Shown: positions 34,985 through 47,766 of the stretch, piece by piece
How the letters are laid out: each line of letters starts with the position of its first letter
How positions within the stretch are numbered: the first letter of the stretch is position 1
DNA from: Athripsodes cinereus
Taxonomy: Eukaryota; Arthropoda; Insecta; Trichoptera; Leptoceridae
Length of the DNA: 64,000 nucleotides
Assembly: GCA_947579605.1 (NCBI GenBank)
Contig: OX388307.1
Coordinates: 28,807,237 to 28,871,236, forward strand
Direction of reading: 5' to 3'
Program-made: the position numbers and the translations under genes
The notes under the pieces: generated by a model
Seen by the model: the letters and a program-made list of their open reading frames with translations, nothing else
Database searches by the model: none
Told to the model about the DNA's origin: nothing

Positions 34985-35187
34985 GTAGAGTAGTCAGCGG
35001 ACTAACTGCATATAATATAAATGCAAGTCATTCTCTCTGTGTTAATAAAAATTCAGACATTCAGGATGGGTAGCATACCTCATCGTTGAACTGATGTTTT
35101 ACGAATATCTGTCTTTTCCAGGACACTCGGAGACTAACATTGAAGAGTGGGAGACATATTATTTGTCGGGGATTAAGACTGTTTAAT
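34985..35187 (-). mobile_element. SINE-3 copy
   Basis: On the plus strand GTAGTCAGCGGACTAACTGC, then TTCAGACATTCAGGATGGGT, TTTCCAGGACACTCGGAGAC and GAAGAGTGGGAGAC match SINE-3 in reverse. The tail is lost. Confidence 0.6.
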
Positions 35188-35224
35188 TCCGACTTATATC
35201 AAAATATTTCCATTACTTATGTAC

Positions 35225-35335
35225 TAGCACGGTGACATTATTGATCGTGAGCCGCTTATCAGGAACTTCCGCGCCCATCATCGGGCTAGCCTTTAGAAGT
35301 CCTGAAAGCCAGCTCATCATCAATAAAATCACCGT
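35225..35335. mobile_element. foldback element, first copy
   Basis: CGGTGACATTATTGATCGTG at the left is mirrored by the inverted CATCAATAAAATCACCG at the right, with CTTATCAGGAACTTCCGCGC / AGAAGTCCTGAAAG inside. A diverged relative lies at 59090-59260. Confidence 0.55.
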
Positions 35336-36006
35336 TAAAGAATTATGTTTAAGTTTTTTTTTTCTCATTTAACATGAACTTCCTCCGAGTATCGACGGTC
35401 CACAATATTGACTACATAAGTAATACAAAAAGTCTAATCGCGCCACTGGGATTGTGTATGTTATTGTGTGAGGTCGACGTGTTAGTGTTTGAATAATAAT
35501 TATAAATTACTATGTCAGAGGTTAAGTATGTGTATGTTATGATAAGGAAGAGCAAAGCCTCATCTGACACGACTTGGGTGGAGTGCAAGGCACCCATATA
35601 ATAATTACAATTTTAAGCTCGGTTTCATCCGGGTAATAAAATCCAACTATAAAATTTTCTTGTCACATAAAGCAATCACAACACTTATACTTAATAAAAT
35701 GGCGGCAAAATAAAAAAGAGCGTTGAGTGTAAGTGTATTGTATGTAAGCGACCCCTTTTCGTGGATTCATCTTATACGTGGAGTTTCACATCTTATTATA
35801 GTCAACTGTTAGAAAAATGTATATTTGTCAAACATCATCATCTTGATGTAGACCAAAAAATTTCAATATTATGATAAAAAAAAATTGAGGGTGATTCAAA
35901 CGTAACTGTTTTCCACTTTCCAGCAATTAGGTTTCACAACTGTCAAGCTAGCAGTGGTATATTTTATTCAAATAAAATTAAAATAAAAAATAACGTTTTT
36001 ATTTAA
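35336..36006. other. non-coding stretch
   Basis: Nothing recognised. Confidence 0.35.
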
Positions 36007-36170
36007 ATAAAAAAGATGAATCTGGGCTCTTGTTATAAACTCAAATACACCTTTCGGAGTAAGATAAAAGCTTATGTAAAGAAAAAGGAGCTTGCCAACA
36101 CCTGAGATCGTACCACGCACCTTTTGTGCATGAGGCGGAGACTCTCTCCAAAAACGATGAACTAGTGTAA
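36007..36170 (-). mobile_element. SINE-1 copy, degenerate
   Basis: On the plus strand GATGAATCTGGGCTCTTGTT, then AGTAAGATAAAAGCTTATGT, GCTTGCCAACACCTGAGATC and GAGGCGGAGACTCTC, matching SINE-1 in reverse. The B box is mutated (GAGATCGTACCACG). Confidence 0.6.
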
Positions 36171-36797
36171 TCAATTAATAAAAATTTAATCATAATTTAA
36201 TGATCTCCCAAAAATTGTTATAATTATCTTTGTTATTTCATAATATGGTACGCATAATTGTATAATACACTAATACGCTCAATAGATGAAATTTCATAAC
36301 AAAGAAAGATCGCAGTAGTTTTCATATTATCTACTTGTCTATTACCTCTAGTACTTGTGAGATGTAAACATATTATGTACACATTTACGAACGAACTAAA
36401 ATAATTTACATCGTGACTATATTGCAGTCAGCAGATTAGAATCAAGAATCATTTTAATTAATACTCATTTGATTTAATCAAAGTATCTATTCATAATGTT
36501 ATTTTAAATATACATTATTCATATAATCAACCACATTTAGCAGTCATTAAGATTTATTAAACGATGTGTGTTTTTTTTATATTCCTGTGAATCTGGGCAT
36601 GACCCCAAACACATCCTTTTCGACTCGACGTAATTTTAATTCATGAACCATATAATCTCGGAACTGATTTTGTAATTGAAATAATCTTGTTTACAATAAG
36701 TGCTGTTTGTAGTATTATAAAAACAATGATCTCTTAATCGTTCGTAATAAACAATAGATTATTCGCAAAATAGTTTCACACAATATAAATGAAATAT
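36171..36797. other. non-coding stretch
   Basis: Mostly unrecognised. A short SINE-like GTGAATCTGGGCATGACCCC lies at 36586-36605. Confidence 0.35.
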
Positions 36798-37047
36798 CCC
36801 GTGGAGCACCCGGTAAAGAATTGGTCTCCCACTCTTCTGCGTAAGTTTTCGAGTGTCCTGTAAAAGGCAGGTGTTCGAAAAAATTAAGACATTTTACATC
36901 TTAAATTCAGCGATGAGGTTTGCCACCCATCCTGAATGTCTTGATTTTATATTGGCACAAAGAGGACAGTTTGCATGTTTCTTACATGCAGCTGATCTGC
37001 TGGCTACCCCACTTGTGGGATATGCCGTGATGGTATAGTAGTAGTAA
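36798..37047 (+). mobile_element. SINE-3, full-length reference copy
   Basis: CCCGTGGAGCACCCGGTAAA head, TTGGTCTCCCACTCTTCTGC, GTTTTCGAGTGTCCTGTAAA, GGCAGGTGTTCGAAAA (B-box-like), TCAGCGATGAGGTTTGCCAC, CATCCTGAATGTCTTGATTT, GAGGACAGTTTGCATGTTTC, CTGGCTACCCCACTTGTGGG, ATATGCCGTGATGGTATAG and a TAG repeat tail. About 250 bases. The copy at 51282-51538 is almost identical on the other strand, so the family has been active relatively recently. Confidence 0.8.
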
Positions 37048-37049
37048 AT

Positions 37050-37175
37050 GAATATAATATTTTAAAATAATAAAATATAATATTATTATTTTAAAATATT
37101 ATATTCATAATATTTTAAAATAATAATAAAATATAATAAAATATAATATTTTACTGAAATTATTTTAATATTTTA
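37050..37175. repeat. AT-only palindromic low-complexity tract
   Basis: Runs of AATATTTTAAAATAATAA in both orientations directly follow the SINE-3 tail. The composition is simple and it has no other meaning I can support. Confidence 0.6.
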
Positions 37176-37293
37176 TTGAAGACATAATCAAATTAAAGTA
37201 TTGTTGAGTCATAAATTTTCCGACAGGTGGTTTTGTAGGCTTATCAACAAAAACCAACTTTATTCAAGTTAATATTTATCATTTTACATAGAT

Positions 37294-37576
37294 CAAGGGT
37301 GGCCAACCCGCGGCCCGTTGGGTGTCTACTTGTGGCCCGCAAAGCATATTCACATTTTTTTGTAATAATAATTTGATAAAATATTCTGAAAGAAAATCGA
37401 GGATCAAATTTTTGTACCATTTTGAAAATTTGGCAACGGGGGGGGGGGTTAGAAATTTTAAGGTAGAACAAAATTATTAAATGTTCCATATACGGAGTAA
37501 ATTGTTGGTATGGCCCGGTAGGAAAACTCATTTACATATAAAATTTGGCCCGGCTGCTGAAAAGGTTGGCCACCCA
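37294..37576. mobile_element. hAT-like non-autonomous element
   Basis: The left end is CAAGGGTGGCCAACC (37294) followed by CGCGGCCCG. The right end, read inverted, is CATGGGTGGCCAACC followed by GGCCC-containing sequence. Ends with AGGGGTGGCCAAC and CGGCCC motifs are recurrent in non-autonomous hAT elements. A G10 run sits at 37439-37448. No clean 8-bp duplication is visible at these borders. Confidence 0.6.
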
Positions 37577-37599
37577 TGTTTAAGTTAATATTTCACAAC

Positions 37600-37812
37600 A
37601 GTCTGTCACTGGACATGACCCATACTGAGGTAGAATGATAGGTACATATTATTTTATCCTTATCCTAGTTGAGTCGGGGATTCATTGCGTCTAGAAACTT
37701 AATCCAGAGATACCTGTCCATCGCTGCTTCCATGAACTCTAGTCACTGAAACCAAGTCCTTACCAGTTTCTTCTGGGGTGCCTTTCTGCCTACTATCCTC
37801 TCTCATTGCCTG
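37600..37812 (-). mobile_element. LINE C-terminal fossil
   Basis: The minus strand reads E-R-I-V-G-R-K-A-P-Q-K-K, then W-F-Q-stop, then M-E-A-A-M-D-R-Y-L-W. This is the decayed form of V-G-R-P-x-x-R-W ... W-M-x-x-A-x-D-R-x-x-W found at the end of insect non-LTR proteins. Stops are present and the family was not resolved. Confidence 0.4.
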
Positions 37813-38579
37813 CAACTTTGAAAAATGAGATGGAAAATAAATGCATTAGGTTATAAGTATCTGCGTGTGTTATGTCTTAGAGCTAATACATACTCTCAAT
37901 AAAAATCATTACAAAACCTATCAAGCAACTATTTGAAAACCATTAATATAATTAATGTCCATCTAACTTATATCAGATAACTTATAACTTATTATTATTA
38001 ACTTATAACTTATTGTATGTAACATTCCGTAATATTCATGGATATTTCTTCACGTGATTATACGAGTATGGTATCATGATTATGCACAATCGGAGCCAAA
38101 ATTCAATGTAAAGATTTCACTATCAATATTGCTTCATACATAATCTCCAGATAATAATAATTGAATTCATCTGTTTATATGTATGTTTTCAAGTTTTTTT
38201 ATATGTCCTCTTTTTCGTCTTCTCTAACCAGACGAGAAACGGCGAATGTGTCTTAGCTTTTACCAGTCGAGAAACGAGAGACAAAGTTTTTTTTTAAAAC
38301 ATTCTTGAGGGTGTTCCATGATTATTAATATTAAATTTCTCTTTATTTATAGAGATCCCTAAAATTGTTGTCAGTTTTGCTCCAAAGTGATCTCTAAAAC
38401 TTAAGTGATGTTTATTTCTTCACGTCGCTAAGCTAGCTTAAGTCATTTTTAGACAAAATCTAGAAATATCAATGCAGTAAAACTTTTGAGAATAATCAAA
38501 AACATAGTATTCGCATTAAAATGAATTGTTAATCAAGATGAAAGTATTTTTGTCAGTGTGTTGCCATATATCGATAGTA
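37813..38579. other. non-coding stretch
   Basis: Nothing recognised. Confidence 0.35.
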
Positions 38580-38742
38580 AGTATTCGTAAAAACACAACA
38601 TATAAGACATGTAACATATTAAACTCAGTCATGAGATAATATGTCTTAAATTATTTCAAGGCATGGAGGGGTTGATCTGCATACATATTACATCCAGTTA
38701 GTCTGTTGACTACTCTACTTTTGGGAGATTTCATGACAGTAT
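38580..38742 (+). mobile_element. SINE-3 copy, old
   Basis: TAAGTATTCGTAAAAACACA, CAGTCATGAGATAATATGTC and CAGTTAGTCTGTTGACTACT follow the SINE-3 order with many substitutions. Confidence 0.45.
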
Positions 38743-40249
38743 AAATATAAAAAGAGAATGAGGGTTTATTGATTCTTGAATAAAGCCAGGTTTCAATCTT
38801 GTACCTCCATGATATTATCAATAATCATGTTTCATTTCACAATGCAGATACCAAACACTCTTAAAAATCATCACAAAATTCTTTCATCATAGCCATAAAA
38901 TGGCCTTGTTAAGGTCACACCACATGTTGATTGATATACATACAGACATTTACCAACAGTACACGTTTATTGAATAGTAATCATAACCTATTAAATTAAA
39001 TAAGTAAGTGCCTACCTACATAAATAAAAGTGTAATCAATTGAATGCAACATTTGTTTAATTATGCGTAAAGGAGAAGAGACTTGTTATTCAAGTTATTT
39101 TAATGGCATGCTTGTCTACATAATGTTCTAATTTATATTCAGGCCTCCTCTGAAACTCAAAAAGTACCTACTTATTCAAATAATCCATACCGACCCGTAA
39201 TAAAAATTTATATCTTTGATGTCTGCGTTAGTAATGTTTTTGTACATGTTTTATATTTATGTTTTATAAAATTTAAAAAAAATATTGCATTTTCCACTCT
39301 TTTTCAATGAATTACAAGTTATGAAGACGAAACACTTAGTGGAAAATACCGTGTTTTTTACATAGTTTATAGAATTCCACAATATAAGTCACACAATATA
39401 TCAAAAGTTGTTTCGTACATATTATACTGTACATTAATTATGTTTAGGTTTATAATTGTAGCACAAATCTGTTTTATTATAATTTAATTCACATCAATTA
39501 TATTTATAAAAAATATTTACACACACTGCAATTATTATAAATGCAGTACAATGTGCTCATCTCGTCTTGCTAAAATAATAACTAGGAAGATAAAGTTTTA
39601 ACTAGAAAGATAGTTTGGTCATATTTCTAAATGATTCATGAGTAAAGTACAATAGTTTCAACATGATGTGGGTACATATTTATTTTCACCTTTTCGTCTT
39701 GTGTAAACTTCATATTTTATTTCTTACATATGAAAAAATGACGATAATAACAGCAATTATAAAAAATGAGAAATTAATCATTACAAAACAAAAAAAACTT
39801 TCATTCAACTTTAAAATAATGCAACTGGGTACCTCCATTACATTTGCTTTATGACCCGTGTGTCCGTTCGAAATCAAAACGAGTTATTTCGTTTTTAATT
39901 TGTATGTACTGCCTACTTCTTGTATTTTAGTAGTTACTACTCAATCTTATATAATGATAACATGTTTGCTTACAAAGTATGTAGATCTATGTAGTATCTA
40001 TCAATTATTATCTCAAATGCATTCATTCAGATATTATGTCATACCTTTAACAAGATGCAACGAGTTTTAAGTAGGGCTACCACGACTTTTTTATTTTCAG
40101 TCATAATACCTAGATATTTGACTCACTGTCTTAAAATATAAATTCATTCATTATTCACATTTCATTCACACATGGGGTGTGTCCCAGTGTATGAACTGCG
40201 AATAACAAACATTCAATTCGTTTTCTCTGTGCCAAAATTAATAATAATG
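38743..40249. other. non-coding stretch
   Basis: AT-rich; nothing recognised. Confidence 0.35.
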
Positions 40250-40402
40250 ACTTTCAGGGTGGGTGCTATTACTTATCACCGAATCGAAGATTTTTAATGT
40301 TTTATATGGGATAGTTTATTAATAACTGTATTTTTACGAGACTCTCGAAAACTTACAGAAAAATTGGGAGACCTATTCTATGCCAGGCACCCCACGGAAC
40401 GT
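40250..40402 (-). mobile_element. SINE-3 5' half
   Basis: On the plus strand CTTTCAGGGTGGGTGCTATT, ACTCTCGAAAACTTACAGAA, TTGGGAGACC and GGCACCCCACGGAAC, in reverse SINE-3 order. Confidence 0.6.
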
Positions 40403-40477
40403 TCAAAAATTTATCTGAAAAATATTTCATTATTTATTTCCTCAAAGAATCACATAGATACCAATACAGTTCAAATA

Positions 40478-40730
40478 AACATACATCATACATACATACC
40501 ATTACGGGATTGGCAGAAAGGATCGAGCGCCACTTCCTTCTATCCCTGCATACAACTTTCGCTTCCGTCACTGTCATAAAATTCCTCATGCATGCTCTCC
40601 TGTTCAATGTGCTCAACATGTCACCGTCCTGTAGAATTCGATTTATATGATCTTGCCATTTGATCTTCGGACGTCCACATCTCCGAGCACCATTCCTCTC
40701 AGTCGAAATATCCATATGGTTATACAATTA
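40478..40730 (-). mobile_element. LINE-B-related C-terminal end
   Basis: The minus strand encodes D-I-S-T-E-R-N-G-A-R-R, C-G-R-P-K-I-K-W-Q-D-H, R-R-A-C-M-R-N-F and D-R-R-K-W-R-S-I-L-S-A-N-P. The 3' end is CCCGTAATGG followed by a TATG repeat tail. The frame is intact for the last 70 codons and it is clearly related to the 28595-28902 copy, but with a different tail, so it is probably a sister subfamily. Confidence 0.65.
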
Positions 40731-42275
40731 ATTCCACTTTGCCACCTCACTAAACTAGATCCTGTGTTATTATTATTAATGCATTTAAATTTTCTCTTTC
40801 ACAATATGTGTAATATTTACATTTTTTTTAACTATTCATCTGGCAACCCTAATTTCAACATATCGATACTAGCATTATTGAGAAACGCTAAATCATCCAA
40901 ATATCTTTCTGGTCATCTGATCACTTTCATTTCACAAGAAGATTGTTAAATAATATATTATGTAGTTATTCGAAGGAGGATGTTGTTTAAAGTTGGTACC
41001 CACCTAAAAGTATTTAGTGAAGATCATCAATAGCACGTTATTGTGTAAAACAAGAGACACGTTAGTTATGGACAGTAAAATAATTTGTAGATAATTGTAT
41101 TCTGATACTAGAGACTAAACAAAAACCCAGTATAAATGTTTTAGTCTATGCGTTTGTATGACTATTTTTGAATAAATATGTTCAAAGTTTTCTCGTAGTC
41201 ACTTCATAGACAAATTTGCTGTGTTTATTCGACACGAAAAAAATTAGTGTAGTTACAACATAAATCACTGCCTTGTGTTGTTTTTCTATTGACTAGCCAA
41301 GTTAGTCAGCTCAATTTGTATCAAATAGGTAAAAATTACATGGTTTCTAAATGAAATAACGTGCGTATCAAGAAAAAGGACCCAAATCAAAAAAAAAAAA
41401 AATTCGCCAAAAACCTGACTTATGTTGTTTTTCAAATGACTGATTCAATTGAAATATGAAATATCCATGATATTTCACAATATCCGATAACATCTCTAAA
41501 AAAAAGCAATCAGAGCCGTTGCGATACCATGGCAACACATACATTTTATCTTATTTGTTGACAATATAATAATTACAGTAGAAATATATGTTAGACCTTG
41601 TCATTAATTTTTTTTTGGTAATGTATAATGTAAAGAGTTATACATGTTTTATCAAAAATAATCCTTATTGGACTAATTTTAAAAAATAAAAAAAATCTAT
41701 CGATTATTATAGCCTAATTTTAATTTATAGGACTTGATATGAATAATTTTATAGGACTAATTTTAAAAAATAAAAAAAATCTATCGATTATTATAGCCTA
41801 AGTGGAACAATGTTTAAAACTAGTAATAGGTAAAAATAATAATTTAACCATTATTTCACAAGTTGTATATTGCGTAACAGAGAAAGATGTTTCCTCTGAT
41901 TTGATTACAACCTCAGGCATATGAAAGTTTTCAACATTCAGACATACATACAAACAGACAACTACATACGTTCTAGTATATTATTATATATTATGTAGGT
42001 ACACTGTTCTTATTCAATACATATTATTGACTAACTATTAACAATATCGATAACAAAGTTTGTTTTTGTGTCGAGTCCAAATCTTTTCACTACTCCAATA
42101 GGTGGCGACAAACGTCATCTTGTCGTTACCTAGAATCAGGTCATGAGGACCACAGCTATCCCTTATCAATGGGCATATCTGTACATAGGTGTCCATATTC
42201 CTGAATTATAATAGGTACCGATTTCACTTATTGTGTGTTTGAAATATCCCTTACAATTGAATATATAATCATTCA
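40731..42275. other. non-coding stretch with one local duplication
   Basis: A 47-base block starting GGACTAATTTTAAAAAATAA is present at 41670-41716 and again at 41754-41800 (84-base spacing), a recent tandem duplication. Nothing else was recognised. Confidence 0.5.
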
Positions 42276-42390
42276 TCATCATTACATCTCCCACAAGACA
42301 AGTAACTGGTGGACTAATTGCTACATACAATAAATAAGCATATCCGCTCCTGGCTATACAAAATGAAACCTTCAGGATCAGCGTTATATT
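42276..42390 (-). mobile_element. SINE-3 3' half
   Basis: On the plus strand ATCTCCCACAAGACAAGTAA, CTGGTGGACTAATTGCTACA and ACCTTCAGGATCAGCG. Confidence 0.5.
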
Positions 42391-42636
42391 ACTTAAATGT
42401 TTTATTACCATATGAAGTTTAAATAAAATATATTATAAAAGTGTGACACCGATTCTATTCAGGAGCACCATCCATTTAAAAAAAAAGAAAGCTACTTTCA
42501 AAATGCAGATGTATTGATGCACACTAATTAAGATGAGTAGGTCCATATTGGAATTTCAATTATATTTATGTAATGAATTTTTGACACAATTGAATGTCGG
42601 GAACTGGATTTTTTACTTACTAGAAGTGTAGATGTC

Positions 42637-42790
42637 AAACATATTTTGAACCAATTCAGATTAATCATTCCAATTGATCACACTATTAACTAGGTAGGTA
42701 TGTTGGTGTGTAATACCTATTCAAATAGGTTGACTATGGATGAGTGTGATCAATTGGAATGATTAATCTGAAGTGGTTCAAAATATGTTT
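42637..42790. mobile_element. 154-bp foldback MITE
   Basis: Arms of about 48 bases (AAACATATTTTGAACCAATT... and its inverse) differ at only a few positions. Both contain ATTCCAATTGATCACAC on the respective strand. The spacer is about 58 bases. Confidence 0.75.
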
Positions 42791-43756
42791 TTCAATTATA
42801 TTGTTTTTGAAAAAGTCCTAACCAAAGCTGATAAAGTGAACCTATGTATATTTTAATTTCATTGTACATTTTCATTTTACTTAGTTCATAACCAATATAC
42901 AACTTCTTTCTCTGTTGAGAGTAATCAAATATTTTTCGCACATACCCATATCATTTCCTATATCAATTGACATCAGGTGTCATTTTCTAAAATAATTATA
43001 TGTTCTGATATTTTTTTCACAAATCACACCGTATCTACCATTGCATCCGGTGATTGAGGAAATTGTATATCTACACGAAGTAATTAGTCATGGGTTCATT
43101 TACTGTTGATTAGAGATTAGCGTTATATAGGTAGGAAACTTTTTAATTGCATTGTGTATATTTCAAATTTCATCTCATAACACTTGACCCGTGTTATGTT
43201 TACAATACTAACTAGATATACTCAAAGCGCTAAGTTCAATTTCCGACTTGATTATAAAGGAAAACCTAATAATATGTAGGTCCAATCAAGATGTCTGTTT
43301 GGTTTTTTCATCTGCGCGTTGTGCCCATCTGTGCAATCAACGATAATAAAAATTGTGTTTGTGTGTCATAAGACTGTAAAAAAATTATAAAGTGTACATA
43401 TAATGGAGGCATGTATAAATTTTCTTTTATTCCTTTACTTTCAATACGAGTATTCTTTAAAAGGCAGGTGTTCCCAAAACATCAACAAGTCTCTAACTAT
43501 CCTAATTACCCAAGTGTAATGGACTCACGATTCACGAATCACCCAAATATCTATATCTATGCAAATGGGGTAGCCAGTAAATTACCCTTAATATAATAAA
43601 TATGCATGTATCTGCCCCAATAAAATTCCAAATTACTGCCCTAATAAACATTCTAGTGGTCCTCTATGTGTCAATAACATAACTAGTTTTTTCTATTTGG
43701 TAATCCTGAACATAGATACTTTCGTAAAATACGCCTCGGGAGAAGGATCCTTGTTG
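42791..43756. other. non-coding stretch with a short SINE-3 head fragment
   Basis: AAAAGGCAGGTGTTCCCAAA at 43458-43477 is a SINE-3 head piece. Otherwise unrecognised. Confidence 0.4.
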
Positions 43757-43920
43757 TTACAAATTCTCAAGGACAACCATATGTTAAATAAGAGAAACAA
43801 GCGTTTGTGTATGAGTAATTTTGTGAATGTATGTAGAGGATGCGAAAGAAGTATGTCAGGAAAAGTCCATATGGCGCTATGTCCTCTCTACCTACCACAC
43901 TTGAGATACGGCAAGCGGGT
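43757..43920 (+). mobile_element. LINE-B 3' end, decayed
   Basis: The frame encodes L-Q-I-L-K-D-N-H-M-L-N-K-R-N-K-R-L-C-M-S and ends near CTACCTACC...GAGATACGGC, paralogous to 28730-28880. The R-S-x-W-R motif is disrupted by a frame change. Confidence 0.55.
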
Positions 43921-46411
43921 ATTATACAATTTAAAGAGTAATACGTTATGGATTTTTTCCACCACTTTCCCCTGGATGTTTCAAGAGCAAAGCTCCTATA
44001 TATTATCATTTAGACTCCACGAAACCTTTTTTTAAGGGAGGGCTCAGGGTTTGCCAGAAGGACTCCCCCCGATAAAATCCTCCGTAAAATTACAAAATCC
44101 TTAATGTCCCTTGGAGGAGATACTCACTGCTACAATATTCTTAAAAACTATATTCTTATAGTAAAGTATTGCTACGTACTAAAACTCTACAATTTAAAAT
44201 CAAAACACCTTCACTACCTGTCAAATTATCAGCCGTCTACCAACCTACTTAAATATTTTTAATAAATGCAATTTAAATTTGTGGCCGATTGAATAATGAA
44301 GGCGTTCGTAAAAGAAATAAACGACAAGTTCACAATCTAGTTCCGCTAGAACTTGTAGCGTGAATGTGATACATTGTAATATCTATAATTTATAGCACAA
44401 TATTATTGACTATAATAGTCTGCGATACAAGAAGAATGTTGTAACATTACATAATGATCTAATAAAAGTGAGTATCTAATTTGTCTCGTAAATGAATAAT
44501 GATCTTTTGTAGATAAATTATTGTATTTTTCAAACAAAGCTATCTAATAACAAACCTTGTCATTGTCAAATTTTAAATTACCTGCATACTTGTCCCATAT
44601 TATAGACCTAAATTTATTTCTTTGCACCCTTTTCTGCTTCTGAAGCCATATATATTCTGAAATAGTTAATAGTTCTCCGCATTCGTTTACATAGGATAGG
44701 CACTCAACCGATTTTTTTACCAACGTAAACATTACTTAAGACATACCATTAAGCAGCAGACTGTGCAAACTACCCTAAAAAAGAAGCAGATATGGTGTTC
44801 CAAAACGAATTGGCTTAGACTGGTTTAGCCTGTTTGTTGGGAAGATATGAGGTGTGTTGTATAATTTTGTCATAGATATAAAAAAATCAGTTCAATGTGA
44901 TAACCATGATTTGACAATTTCACCAATATCACCATTCATTCTACCACCATCTTGAAACCAAATTATTTTTTTGATTACATTTTCCAAAATAATTTTTAAA
45001 ATGATATCATTATACCACTTATTTCCTTATGTGATATTTTAAATATCCGAAAATGGAAATATTTGGTATGTTTTATAGACATTTTTTAATTTTTTGGGTC
45101 ATATACCTATAAAACTTTTTCATTTTTTGTATATACCAACTGAAAATATTTCCGTGCATGTGATGATTGCCGATAAATGATTCAATTATAATTATATAAT
45201 TAATTTATACTTATAAGTAATCATTTAATAACAATTATATTACTCGATTATCTAATAATATTATTATTATGTATTTTCGTTGTTACAACATTTCTAAATA
45301 GATACCAACTATCGATGCTTACACATTATAACGATGGTGCCTACTTCCGGAGACGTACTTGACTGTTCGAAAACGAACGCTTGTTAAACTGGGGGATATG
45401 ATTGGTTTAAATTCAAAACAATGCATATAAACATTCAATATTGCTCAATCAAACTGAAGATTGATCTGTTTACTGGGAGTTTTGCATGTGACGAATAATC
45501 GGTGCTTTACAAATTGTCCATGTGTGTATACAATTATAATATCCCAATTCAAGAACTTAGTCATATGTTCTCTTTATGAAATCCCTAGAAATCCAAAAAT
45601 TACATCTTGTTAGATAAAATAGTATTAAATTATGGAAAAAATACATGGGTGAGAGCGGCTGCCTCCAATCCAGGAGGTAGACCCAGTAAATCACTGGATG
45701 ACCTCTCCTCTGTGAGCGTCTAAACAGTGCTGAATCCCTCTTTCCTCCTCCCCCTAAGAAGCCATTTTCACTCAAATCTGCGAAAAAATTAACATTCGTT
45801 CTGTCTTTTCCAATCATTGTAAATATAAACAAAGAAAAATTTAACGATTTCCGTTTTATCTTTTTTCCCTTCTTTATTCACAAAGGTAAAAAATATCATT
45901 TTAAAAAAAGTGTTATGATGTGAAACGTTGTTGCATAACACCGGTCAATACGACAGTTCTACATTTTTAATGGAAATTAATGACTATCAAATTTCTTTTC
46001 ATTTTCAAACACAGTTTAAGTAACACTTAATGAAGTTCGATAAATAAACGAATCAATAAAATAACAAATAAAAAGTATACCTATAATGTAGGTTAGCATT
46101 ATATATTATTATAATATCGTCGGACGTCGGAAGTTACATATAATCATAATAGATAATAATATATATGACGCACGTGTCTGTGTGTTTATAAATATACCCT
46201 ATAATGTAGTTATATATAGGTATTCGATAATCTACATAAGAATATTTGAATTCATCTCTAAATATGCATATTTGTTCTCTTTGAAAACTTTAAATAGATA
46301 TAACAGGATAAATAATATGCCCCTTTCAAAGTCTCATTGCTTAGGCTGTACGTTTTGAAATAAATACATTATATGCATTTACAAAAATATTATAGTTTTA
46401 TTAAGATCATT
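43921..46411. other. long non-coding stretch
   Basis: No gene or repeat recognised. The minus-strand open frame 45557-45832 has an RRSQRRGH-like patch but no recognisable family. Confidence 0.35.
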
Positions 46412-46660
46412 ACCGGTGTGGCGCGGAGGCTAACGCATTTGCCTTTGAGTCACGAGGTCCCGGGTTCGATTCCCGGCCAGGGCAAAATGAAGAATGACCT
46501 TTTTCAGATTGTCCTGGGTCTGGGTGTTACATGTATATGTGTTTAGTGCATTGTATATGTGTATCGCCGTGTTAGTACCCATAATACAAGATTCATATCT
46601 TAGTTTGGGACTAGCTCGGTCTGTGTGAATTGTCTATACGTGTTACGTGTTATTTACTAG
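46412..46660 (+). mobile_element. SINE-2, best copy
   Basis: tRNA-like head GGTGTGGCGCGGAGGCTAAC, then TTGCCTTTGAGTCACGAGG and a perfect B box GGTTCGATTCC (46463-46473) with flanking CCCGG / CCGGCC stem bases. The body reads TGAAGAATGACCTTTTTCAG, CTGGGTCTGGGTGTTACATG, GTGTATCGCCGTGTTAGTAC and GTTTGGGACTAGCTCGGTCT. The head resembles a tRNA but lacks a clean acceptor stem, and the body continues uninterrupted, so it is a SINE and not a tRNA gene. Confidence 0.8.
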
Positions 46661-47469
46661 GTATGTCTGAATTGTTTTAATCTCTCGCTATTTTTGTCAA
46701 ATCTTTATGATTTTAAATCGTTATGTTCTCAATTTTGTGTAAAATGACAAAGTTAGTATTTACCTATTGGAATATATTGGAAACTGCTTGTTTTATTGTG
46801 AAATAAATGGGAACATTTGATAAAATATCATGACAAAGCTATCAAAAATGCTCACATTAAAATTTTACATTTATTAAATTATTTTTTCAATTTATTTTGT
46901 TATTTCTCTGGCTGATGTTAAAACGCGATGTTTCCTTTAACCGGATTTTCAGCACTGCCTCTTACAACTATTTAAAAGGGACAGTGATTTTAAGTTACTA
47001 GTTACTATTATTATTTTCATATCGTCAAGTTTTAAAGCCGAGTTTTAAACTAGTTCACAATATTATAAAGAAGCAAATATAAAAAGTAAGAGTGTTATGA
47101 AATGGAGAAATGTGTAGTTGGCTGATTATTACTATTATTATTATTAATACCGAGAACTTTCACTTGAAGAGCGAACACCAAACACCAACTACATGAAATA
47201 ATACCTACATCTGTATAACTACATAATATAATATATATGTATGAAACTATAAATCGAATCATACGTACTACAGACGAACTGTGAAAATTTCGAAACTGTT
47301 TTTTTTTTACATCTGTGATGTGCGAATATATATAATCCTGTATCATATATATAAATTTGTATGCGTAACTCATGAGAAAATCACATCGCATACCTTCCTT
47401 GTGGAGAATATTTAAACATATATGTTATTTAATGTATTGTGTTTTTTAAGAAGAAAATTATTTAAGCGG
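46661..47469. other. non-coding stretch
   Basis: Nothing recognised. Confidence 0.35.
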
Positions 47470-47705
47470 CGGCCAATGTGGCGCAGAGGTAACACTCTTG
47501 CCTTTGAGTCACGAGGTCCTGGGTTCGATTCTCGGCCAGAGCAAAGTGAAGAATGACATTTTTCAAATTGTTCTGGGTCTGGGTGTTACATGTAGGTATA
47601 TACGCTTATTGCATTGTATATATGTGTATCGTCGTCTTAGTACCCATCATACAAGATTCATCTGAGTTTGGGACTAGCTCGATATGTGTGTATTTTCTAT
47701 GCATG
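47470..47705 (+). mobile_element. SINE-2 copy
   Basis: GCCAATGTGGCGCAGAGGTA head, B box GGTTCGATTCT (47522-47532), then the same body blocks as 46412-46660 (GTGAAGAATGACATTTTTCA, CTGGGTCTGGGTGTTACATG, GTTTGGGACTAGCTCGATAT). Confidence 0.75.
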
Positions 47706-47766
47706 TTATGCTATTTTTGACTCCTCCACTTTTCCGTAAGCTTTCAAGTGTCTATTTATTTAAATA

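Noticed and set aside
37439..37448. G10 run as a quadruplex or regulatory site
   Set aside because: A single homopolymer tract inside a decayed hAT-like element; no further G tracts nearby.
45557..45832. 91-codon minus-strand ORF
   Set aside because: A short GC-richer patch with no recognisable domain or splice context.
46412..46485. Functional tRNA gene
   Set aside because: A good B box but no complete cloverleaf; the same head with the same unrelated body recurs at 47470, 20752 and 11551, so it is a SINE.
47095..47391. 98-codon minus-strand ORF
   Set aside because: Low-complexity composition (Y, I, S, N runs); chance frame.
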